A stretch of 64,000 nt of DNA, taken from NCBI GenBank assembly GCA_036644375.1, contig JAVXQD010000003.1, positions 31,782-95,781 of the forward strand, in the 5' to 3' direction. Shown piece after piece: positions 57,933-64,000 of the stretch. Position 1 is the stretch's first letter; every line of letters starts with the position of its first letter. The stretch comes from CALWZE01 sp036644375. Its GTDB lineage: Bacteria; Bacillota; Clostridia; Oscillospirales; Ruminococcaceae. The notes under the pieces were generated by a model. It had not been told where the DNA came from and ran no database searches. It was given only the letters and a program-made list of their open reading frames with translations. Position numbers and translations under genes: made by a program.

Positions 57933-59204
57933 TCAGTATTTATTCCTGTCTGCCCACAGACCGAGCGCGGGATTCGGTATGTAATAGATCTCATCACCGT
58001 TTTCAAGTGTGTTGTAACCGGGAACGAGTTTTTCGGGGTCATACAGCTTTTTCGCTTCCGCATAGGGCATATATTTGAAGGACGCGTGCTCGACCTCTTC
58101 TTTTGTGAGATGCTGTGTGCAGTAAGTGATGCTGAATCGTCCGTCCGAGCTTCCGTGGATAAGGTGCGCCGCCACAGACAGATTATCCTTTAAATCCTGC
58201 TCTGTCTTGCACATTTCGATGACATTCAGTCGCCCTGCATATCCGTATTTGCGAATAAGCACATCGTTATCGGGATCCTCGCCGAAAACCTCAACACCGG
58301 GTGCAAGAATAATGAGCTCGCCGCCGTCGGCGATAGCCATTCTGGTTCGATAAATTGATTTATTGCCTATCCAGGTGCTCTTAAATTCCTTTTCGTCCAA
58401 TAAAACTACAACCTTTTTCAGTGGCTTGTCCACGAAGGTGAGATTCTTTTGCTGTGCAAGAGCAACCGCTTTTTCAAAATACACACGCTCGGCACCGATA
58501 AACAGCCCATGGGTGTTGATGACTCCGCCCGGAGCGGTTGTCACTGTCATCACGTAATGAATCGGCAGGTCGGTGAGAAAATGTTCGGCGGCATAGTCAA
58601 ACACTTTGCGCACAGGCGAAAAATCCTTGCCCATTATGCGCTCCATGCCATAAAATGCTCCGAGAATATGTGACGAATTGATCATATTGCTTCCGCCGCA
58701 GCCGACGAAAATGTTCTTCGTGTGGTTGGCCATACCGACCACCTCGTGGGGTACTACCTGACCGATTGAGAGGATCAAATCATAGCTGTCATAAAAATGC
58801 TTGTTGACCTCAACGTCAATCGGCTCGTTCATGATATGCTCGGAAACCTCATTGACGAATTCTGCGGGAACCTCGCCTATTTTTACAACATCGGTCTTCC
58901 AGTTATGCACGATGAATCTGTCCGGGGGAATGTCACCGTACATATCTTCGATTTCGACAGAAGTCATGGCAAAATGAGTTCCCAGCGCGGGGAGAAGATT
59001 AACCTCGCAGCTGTCCTTGAGCAGGTGATAATAGATATTTGCTATTTTACCCGCGTTTGAGTGATAGCGAGAATAGTCGGGAACGAGCAGCAAAACCCTC
59101 TTTAGCTTGTCCTTGCAGTCGCCGATTGAGGATGCGAGTGCCGCCTTCAATTCGGCGTCGGAAATACCGTTTTCATGCTCTGAATATAAAATTTGATTAA
59201 TCAT
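57933..59204 (-). CDS. LarA-like nickel-pincer racemase family protein (second, divergent)
   Basis: A 423-residue DUF2088/LarA-family protein. LarA landmarks: VPDYSRYHSN (in place of DHTRPVP, Arg kept), ALGTHFAM (His kept) and PHEVVGMANHTKN. In the last, the catalytic His and the Lys ten residues later keep LarA spacing although the usual SGGxK is NHTK; a His again follows 16 residues after the Lys (NSSH). So the cofactor Lys and nickel-ligand His are both in place. The rest is strongly diverged from the product of 48224, so a different substrate is likely. It is divergent from the mannitol-dehydrogenase-family gene and shares its control region. Confidence 0.75.
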   Translation of the reverse strand: MINQILYSEHENGISDAELKAALASSIGDCKDKLKRVLLLVPDYSRYHSNAGKIANIYYHLLKDSCEVNLLPALGTHFAMTSVEIEDMYGDIPPDRFIVHNWKTDVVKIGEVPAEFVNEVSEHIMNEPIDVEVNKHFYDSYDLILSIGQVVPHEVVGMANHTKNIFVGCGGSNMINSSHILGAFYGMERIMGKDFSPVRKVFDYAAEHFLTDLPIHYVMTVTTAPGGVINTHGLFIGAERVYFEKAVALAQQKNLTFVDKPLKKVVVLLDEKEFKSTWIGNKSIYRTRMAIADGGELIILAPGVEVFGEDPDNDVLIRKYGYAGRLNVIEMCKTEQDLKDNLSVAAHLIHGSSDGRFSITYCTQHLTKEEVEHASFKYMPYAEAKKLYDPEKLVPGYNTLENGDEIYYIPNPALGLWADRNKY

Positions 59205-59556
59205 ATGGGTTACCTTTCTTTTCGGTGGGAAAACTCCTAAAATGCCTTCTAATATATCACTATAATGTTATATTAACATAGACTATAAGCAATATCAACA
59301 AGAAATAACTATAAACAATTTGCTGAAATTTCATCGAAATGAACAATTCATATATCACAAAAGTAAAAAATAATCCTGTAATGTAAAAATTAAAATTGTA
59401 ATGCAACAATTATAGTAAACTAATACAGATATTAGCAAAATATGCCCGCATAATATTGACATAGACTACAAAAACAAGATATAATAATTAGGAACTTATT
59501 TTGTCACAGATATATCACAGTAAATCACAATACATTGATACGGGAGAGTCACACAA
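59205..59556. promoter_or_regulatory. Divergent control region with three TGATATATCA-like motifs
   Basis: These 352 AT-rich bases hold no gene. TAATATATCA (59250-59259), TCATATATCA (59348-59357) and AGATATATCA (59508-59517) each differ by one base from the liv operator TGATATATCA. The first lies near the larA-like start, the last just after the expected plus-strand start site. ACATAGACTA also occurs twice (about 59277 and 59460). Confidence 0.6.
59456..59485 (+). promoter_or_regulatory. Promoter of the mannitol-dehydrogenase-family operon
   Basis: TTGACA (59456-59461), 18 bases, TATAAT (59480-59485): full consensus boxes. The start near 59492 lies 16 bases before an AGATATATCA motif. Confidence 0.75.
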
Positions 59557-61167
59557 ATGAAACTTTCGAACAACGGAATTCTTAATCGCGCAGAATGGGA
59601 ACAAAAGGGATATCAGATTTTCACCTTTGACCGAGAGAGGGTAACGGAAGCAACAAAAAAGGAACCCACATGGATTCATCTTGGCGCGGGTAATATTTTT
59701 CGAGCTTTCGTAGCGGCTACTTATCAGAGACTTTTGGATATGGGATGCACCGACACCGGGATTATCGTCGCGGAGGGGTATGATTACGAGATAATAGAAA
59801 AGGCATATCGCCCGATGGACAACCTGACTCTTGCCGTTACGCTTAAAGCTGACGGGACAATCGACAAGGTGGTTGTCGGAAGTATAGTCGAGTCGCTTGT
59901 GCTCGATACAGCAAACGAGGACTGGAAGCGGCTGAAAGAGGTTTTCACAGCAAAGAGCCTGCAAATCGCAAGCTTTACAATAACAGAAAAGGGATATAAC
60001 ATCACGGACGCATGCGGCAATGCCGTTCCGTCTGTTGCCGCTGATTTTGAGGGAGGCCCGGCTAAATCCGACAGCTATATCGGAAAGGTTGCCGCCCTGC
60101 TTTATGAGCGATATACAAATGGGGCATATCCGATTTCAATGGTAAGCATGGATAACTGCTCACATAATGGAACACGCCTTTTCAAGGCAATCAGCTCCTT
60201 TGCACATGAGTGGGAGAACAGAGGGCTTGCAAAAGCGGGATTTGCGGCGTACATAGACGATCCGAAGCAGGTTGCATTCCCATGGAGCATGATAGACAAG
60301 ATTACTCCGAGACCTGACGAAAAGGTAATTCAAATGCTCAAGGCTGACGGCTTTGAGGACACCGAGGCTATCAAAACCTCAAAGGGCACCTTTGTCGCTC
60401 CTTTTGTTAACGCTGAGGAAACACAGTATCTTGTAATCGAAAATGCATTTCCAAACGGAAAGCCCAATCTCGAAAAGTGCGGAATTATCTTTGCGGATAA
60501 GGAAACTGTCGACAAGGTGGAGAAGATGAAGGTTTGCACCTGTCTGAATCCGCTTCACACCGCGCTTGCAGTGTACGGGTGTCTGCTTGGTTTTACCCTT
60601 ATCTCAGATGAGATGAAGGATACAGAACTGAAAAAGCTTGTCGAGACAATAGGCTACAAGGAGGGGCTTCCTGTGGTTGTAAATCCAGGAATTCTCAATC
60701 CGAAGGAATTTATCGACACGGTTATAAAAAAGAGATTCCCGAACGTGTTTATGCCGGATACACCGCAGCGAATAGCTACCGACACGTCGCAAAAGCTGTC
60801 GATACGCTTCGGTGAAACAATAAAGGCTTACATTGCCGATCCCACATTGGATGTACACGACCTGAAGCTTATTCCGCTGGTATTTGCGGGCTGGTGCCGC
60901 TACCTTATGGGAATTGACGACAGCGGCAATAAGTTTACACCAAGCGACGATCCGATGCTCGCCGAGCTTCAGCCGATATTGGCCGGCATTGAGCTTGGAG
61001 ATAAGAAGGATTTCACTCAAATACTTCGTCCGATACTCTCAAACAAGACGATATTCGGCCTTGACCTTTTTGAAGCGGGTATTGCCGAAACCGTTGCGGG
61101 CTATTTCGGGGAATTGGTTGCGGGAAAAGGCGCAGTTCGGGCAACACTTAAAAAATACACAGCGTGA
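59557..61167 (+). CDS. Mannitol dehydrogenase family protein, fructuronate-reductase-like
   Basis: A 536-residue long-chain polyol/uronate dehydrogenase. The nucleotide fold begins WIHLGAGNIFRAFVAATYQ; ISMVSMDNCSHNGTRLFKAI is the 'MDN.S.NG' segment; the catalytic Lys, Asn and His are in KVCTCLNPLHTALAVYG. UxuB-type enzymes reduce D-fructuronate to D-mannonate; other members act on mannitol, arabinitol or tagaturonate, so the substrate is open. It belongs to a different branch from uxaB at 41638. First gene of a three-gene operon with an FGGY kinase 27 bases later. Confidence 0.85.
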   Translation: MKLSNNGILNRAEWEQKGYQIFTFDRERVTEATKKEPTWIHLGAGNIFRAFVAATYQRLLDMGCTDTGIIVAEGYDYEIIEKAYRPMDNLTLAVTLKADGTIDKVVVGSIVESLVLDTANEDWKRLKEVFTAKSLQIASFTITEKGYNITDACGNAVPSVAADFEGGPAKSDSYIGKVAALLYERYTNGAYPISMVSMDNCSHNGTRLFKAISSFAHEWENRGLAKAGFAAYIDDPKQVAFPWSMIDKITPRPDEKVIQMLKADGFEDTEAIKTSKGTFVAPFVNAEETQYLVIENAFPNGKPNLEKCGIIFADKETVDKVEKMKVCTCLNPLHTALAVYGCLLGFTLISDEMKDTELKKLVETIGYKEGLPVVVNPGILNPKEFIDTVIKKRFPNVFMPDTPQRIATDTSQKLSIRFGETIKAYIADPTLDVHDLKLIPLVFAGWCRYLMGIDDSGNKFTPSDDPMLAELQPILAGIELGDKKDFTQILRPILSNKTIFGLDLFEAGIAETVAGYFGELVAGKGAVRATLKKYTA

Positions 61168-61194
61168 TTGTCACTCTGACTTCGGAGGAATCGT

Positions 61195-62625
61195 ATGTTG
61201 GTTTTATCACTGGAATCAAGCACAAGCTCAAGCAAGGCATTGCTTTATGACACGGAGCGTGGGGTAGTAGGGCTCGAATCGGAGCCATACGATGAGTCGG
61301 TTTGTGCAAATGGGCAGTCCGATACCGAGGCTGTTTTTCAGCATGTTATGAGGCTTGCTTCCCGTATTACAAAGGGCAGGGAGATATCCGCTATCGCGCT
61401 CAGCAGTATATGGCACAGCATTTCCATTTGCGACGACAGCTTTAAGCCGCTTACTCCGACCTATGCGTGGAACTATATGGAGCCCTCTGCACACTGCAAA
61501 AAAGTGCGTGACAACAAGCCGCTTGCCTCTAAGCTGTATATGAGAACAGGGTGTATGCCCCATATCATATATATGCGTGAAACATTGAGGTACTTTGCGG
61601 ATAATGGCATGGATTTAAGCGGACGCAAGCTGATAAGTCAGGGTGCGTACAATCTGCTCAGGCTGACGGGCGAATTCTGCGAGTCGCTCAGCACCGCGAG
61701 CGGCTCCGGATGGATGGATGTAAAGACGCTGAAATACGACGATTTCGCAATGGATTACACAGGTATAAAGGCGTCTCAGCTCGGAGAGCTTGTAAGCTAT
61801 AAAAATACATTTCCGCTAAATGAATACGGGGCTGAAATGCTGGGAGTTTCGGCCGGGATTCCGGTCGTTCCGTCACATCCGGACGGTGCGCTTAACCAGA
61901 TTGCAAACTTTGCGGCAGATGTCGGAAGAATGACACTCTCGGTAGGTACAAGCGGCGCAATACGCCTCAGCACAGATCACCCCATTTTGCCCGACGGACA
62001 TCAGCTTTGGAGCTATTACGGGGTCTCGGAATACATGTCCGGCGCAGCTATCTCCGGTGCGTGCAACTGCATAAACTGGTATGTTGAAGATGTGCTGCAA
62101 AACCGCTGGAGTTTTAAGGAGCTTGAAAATCCAAACGATGCCCCGTGCGCAAGCGTGCCCACATTTTTGCCGTTTGTTTTCGGGGAGCGCAACCCGGGCT
62201 GGCGTGATGACCGTCTCGGAGGATTTTGCGGGCTGCAAAAGAATCATTCCGCAATTGAAATGTACAGAGCTGTCCAGGCGGGCATTTTGTTTAATCTCTA
62301 TCAGTGCTATGAGATATTATGTGCAGATGTGGGCACACCGGGCGAAATAGTGGTTTCAGGTGGGATTTTAAACTCGGTTCAATGGACACAGATGCTCGCT
62401 GATATTTTTCAGTGTACACTCAAATGCGTGAAGAATATAAATGCCTCCTCAATGGGCGCGGCTGTCCTTGCAATGCACGCTGCCGGCGCAATTGAGGACA
62501 TAAAATCCTTCAGACGAGATTATGATGAGGCGGTTACGGTACAGCCGAGAACGCAATACAAAGAGTATTATAAAGAGCAATATGACAGATACAGCTATTG
62601 GTACAATGGAACTCAGGGGCTGTAG
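61195..62625 (+). CDS. FGGY-family kinase, gluconokinase-like
   Basis: A 476-residue sugar kinase. LSLESSTSSSKALLYDTERG is the N-terminal phosphate-binding motif; ALSSIWHSISICD follows; MTLSVGTSGAIRLSTD is the 'GTSGAIR' motif typical of gluconate kinases of the FGGY type; LPFVFGERNPGWRDDRLGGF and VVSGGILNSVQWTQMLADIF complete the second domain. It would phosphorylate gluconate or a related aldonate, joining the neighbouring dehydrogenases to 6-phosphogluconate metabolism. CGGAGGAA precedes the ATG; it ends with TAG. Confidence 0.85.
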   Translation: MLVLSLESSTSSSKALLYDTERGVVGLESEPYDESVCANGQSDTEAVFQHVMRLASRITKGREISAIALSSIWHSISICDDSFKPLTPTYAWNYMEPSAHCKKVRDNKPLASKLYMRTGCMPHIIYMRETLRYFADNGMDLSGRKLISQGAYNLLRLTGEFCESLSTASGSGWMDVKTLKYDDFAMDYTGIKASQLGELVSYKNTFPLNEYGAEMLGVSAGIPVVPSHPDGALNQIANFAADVGRMTLSVGTSGAIRLSTDHPILPDGHQLWSYYGVSEYMSGAAISGACNCINWYVEDVLQNRWSFKELENPNDAPCASVPTFLPFVFGERNPGWRDDRLGGFCGLQKNHSAIEMYRAVQAGILFNLYQCYEILCADVGTPGEIVVSGGILNSVQWTQMLADIFQCTLKCVKNINASSMGAAVLAMHAAGAIEDIKSFRRDYDEAVTVQPRTQYKEYYKEQYDRYSYWYNGTQGL

Positions 62626-62651
62626 GTCTGCAAAATCGAAAGGATATCAAA

Positions 62652-63575
62652 ATGGGAAAAATTTTAGTTACGCCTCGCTCGTTCGGAAAAACCGACGAAA
62701 GCCCATATAAGCTGTTAGAGCAGGCGGGGTACGAGGTCGTAAAAAACCCGACGGGGCAAATTCTCACCAAAGACGAAATGATAGAATTGATGCCTGATAT
62801 GGACGGAATAATTGTCGGAGTTGACCCGCTTGACAAGGACGTTCTGTCAGCGGCAAAAAAACTCAGGGCAATTGCAAAATACGGAGTGGGAACAGACAAT
62901 ATAGACAAGGAATACTGTGCGGCGCACAGCATACCCGTGTCCATAACGGCAGGAGCAAACGCAAGCTCTGTCGCCGACTATACCTTTGCTCTGATTATGG
63001 CATGCGCGAGAAAACTGACATACATCAACGAAATGTGTCATCAAAAAAACTGGGGCAAGGTAATATCCTGCGACATTTACGGCAAGACCATAGGAATTTT
63101 GGGGCTTGGCGCCATAGGCAAGGGAGTTGCAAAAAGAGCAGGCGGCTTTGATATGAGGGTCATGGCATATGACGTTTTCTGGAACGCGGAATATGCCGCC
63201 GACAATGATATAGAATATGCCGAGCCGGACAAAATTTTCAAGGAATGCGATTTCATTTGTCTTCATCTTCCGCTGACCGAGGAGACAAAGAACATAGTCA
63301 ACGCGCGAGTTTTTGAAGAGATGAAGCCGAATGCAGTGTTGGTAAACACTGCGCGCGGAGGACTGATTGATGAAGCTGCACTTATTGACGCACTGCAAAA
63401 AAAGAAAATTCTGGGTGCAGGAATTGATGTATTTAACGAGGAACCGCCCGCAAACGAAGCACTGTACAAGCTGGACAATCTCATTATGGGCTCTCACTGC
63501 GCCGCATCGTCAATCGGAGCATCGGAAATGGTCAGTATGGCGGCAGCACAAAATTTGCTGAGAGATTTAAAATAA
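62652..63575 (+). CDS. D-2-hydroxyacid dehydrogenase (phosphoglycerate-dehydrogenase-like)
   Basis: A 307-residue NAD-dependent dehydrogenase from ATG 62652 (AAAGGA upstream; the ATG at 62598 overlaps the kinase). The NAD motif is ILGLGAIGKGVAKRAGG; the catalytic Arg, Glu and His are in NTARGGLIDEAAL, DVFNEEPP and MGSHCAAS. The ACT regulatory domain of SerA is absent. In this locus a role as 2-ketoaldonate reductase or in interconverting 2-hydroxy and 2-keto acids, next to LarA-like racemases, is more likely than serine synthesis. Confidence 0.85.
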   Translation: MGKILVTPRSFGKTDESPYKLLEQAGYEVVKNPTGQILTKDEMIELMPDMDGIIVGVDPLDKDVLSAAKKLRAIAKYGVGTDNIDKEYCAAHSIPVSITAGANASSVADYTFALIMACARKLTYINEMCHQKNWGKVISCDIYGKTIGILGLGAIGKGVAKRAGGFDMRVMAYDVFWNAEYAADNDIEYAEPDKIFKECDFICLHLPLTEETKNIVNARVFEEMKPNAVLVNTARGGLIDEAALIDALQKKKILGAGIDVFNEEPPANEALYKLDNLIMGSHCAASSIGASEMVSMAAAQNLLRDLK

Positions 63576-63638
63576 TGCCGCTGTATATCCGGAGTACCCT
63601 TGCATAAAGATGGTCGCTTTAATTTTTTCAAAAAAGGC

Positions 63639-63683
63639 TTGTAGTATAAAAACACATTGATATACTGTAATTAACGGTACCGT
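63639..63683 (+). promoter_or_regulatory. Possible promoter and palindrome before the TrmO-like gene
   Basis: TTGTAG (63639-63644), 16 bases, TATACT (63661-63666). The perfect palindrome ACGGTACCGT (63674-63683) covers the expected start site and may be an operator. Confidence 0.45.
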
Positions 63684-63711
63684 AAAAAATCAATTTTAAA
63701 GGAGATTCTTT

Positions 63712-64000
63712 ATGGATAATAAGTTTACAGTAAAGCAAATAGGCGTAATTTGCGCCGATGATAGCGGGTTTCGCATAGTGCTTGCACCCGAATATAAAGA
63801 GGCACTCATCGGCTTGGATGGGTTCTCTTATATTAATATTCTTTGGTGGTTCTCCGGTTGTGACAATGATGCCGACAGAGGTGTTTTGTCGGAAGCAAAG
63901 CCCTATACAAAAGGGCCGGACACGCTGGGGGCTTTTGCCACTCGTTCGCCGCAGCGTCCCAATCCCATGGCACTATCCTGCGCCAATATCACATACATTG
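63712..64000 (+). CDS. trmO: TrmO/TsaA-family tRNA methyltransferase, N-terminal part (runs off the window)
   Basis: From ATG 63712 (AAAGGAG before it) an open frame of 96 codons continues past the window edge. It reads MDNKFTVKQIGVICADDSGF, then LDGFSYINILWWFSGCD and GAFATRSPQRPNPMALSCAN. The last stretch is the SAM-binding signature of the UPF0066/TrmO family, which N6-methylates threonylcarbamoyladenosine at position 37 of tRNA. Some members in anaerobes occur with molybdopterin genes and may have other substrates. The C-terminal half is not visible. Confidence 0.85.
   Translation, partial: MDNKFTVKQIGVICADDSGFRIVLAPEYKEALIGLDGFSYINILWWFSGCDNDADRGVLSEAKPYTKGPDTLGAFATRSPQRPNPMALSCANITYI

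Noticed and set aside
1..64000. CRISPR arrays, tRNA or rRNA genes, insertion sequences, prophage
   Set aside because: Scanned by eye on both strands; no regularly spaced repeats, cloverleaf, transposase or phage genes were seen.

Overview
The window looks like a draft, probably metagenome-derived, chromosome segment of an anaerobic clostridial Firmicute. The evidence is strong Shine-Dalgarno sites (GGAGG) before most genes, TTGACA/TATAAT-type promoters, DUF6323/DUF6179 and DUF2871-type proteins, a CarD regulator, a tungsten-type aldehyde ferredoxin oxidoreductase (AOR) and many sugar-acid genes. A run of ten N at 38760-38769 is a scaffold gap, so linkage across it is only as good as the scaffolding. 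I found no rRNA, tRNA, insertion sequence, prophage or CRISPR array. TAG serves as a normal stop in several intact genes.

Layout. 1-8.5 kb: 3' end of a malic enzyme, a decayed lactate-racemase-like (larA) fragment, a TetR gene and a two-gene membrane operon that share an operator, a CarD gene with a small Cys-rich partner, the DUF6323/DUF6179 pair, an archaeal-type aspartyl-tRNA synthetase, an ABC ATPase relic and deoC. 8.5-17.2 kb: a probable nine-gene operon: Lrp regulator, three-subunit NAD(P) transhydrogenase, tandem-SCP2-like protein, class III aminotransferase, split transketolase and a second tandem-SCP2-like protein. 17.2-27.9 kb: a polyferredoxin and AOR, then a tungstate transporter (tupABC) joined to molybdopterin/tungstopterin genes (two moeA types, moaC-MOSC, moaA, MOSC-mogA) behind a strong promoter and a structured leader that resembles the Moco/W-cofactor riboswitch.

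28-38.7 kb: small DUF6054-like protein, CPA2 antiporter divergent from a LysR gene, an MFS-GH2 glycoside operon, and an L-xylulose module (repeat protein, 3-epimerase, 4-epimerase, L-xylulose kinase). 38.9-45 kb: leftward hexuronate/aldonate operon (zinc dehydrogenase, uxaB, uxaA, kdgK) with a divergent GntR gene and a UxuR-like operator on its start site. 45.3-46.8 kb: 6-phosphogluconate dehydrogenase broken by one TAG codon.

47-63.6 kb: a larger sugar-acid or hydroxy-acid locus with two LarA-like (nickel-pincer racemase family) genes, each near a uroporphyrinogen-decarboxylase-family gene, plus a GntR regulator, a Liv-type ABC transporter, a second zinc dehydrogenase, a mannitol-dehydrogenase-family enzyme, a gluconokinase-like FGGY kinase and a D-2-hydroxyacid dehydrogenase. 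Six copies of a TGATATATCA-like palindrome in three of its promoter regions suggest one regulon. The window ends in a TrmO/TsaA-family gene.

Most notable as possible undescribed systems are (i) the transhydrogenase/SCP2/aminotransferase/transketolase operon beside a tungsten AOR and (ii) the repeated LarA + URO-D pairing inside a shared regulon. Their biochemical roles are inference; domain assignments rest on motifs read by eye.
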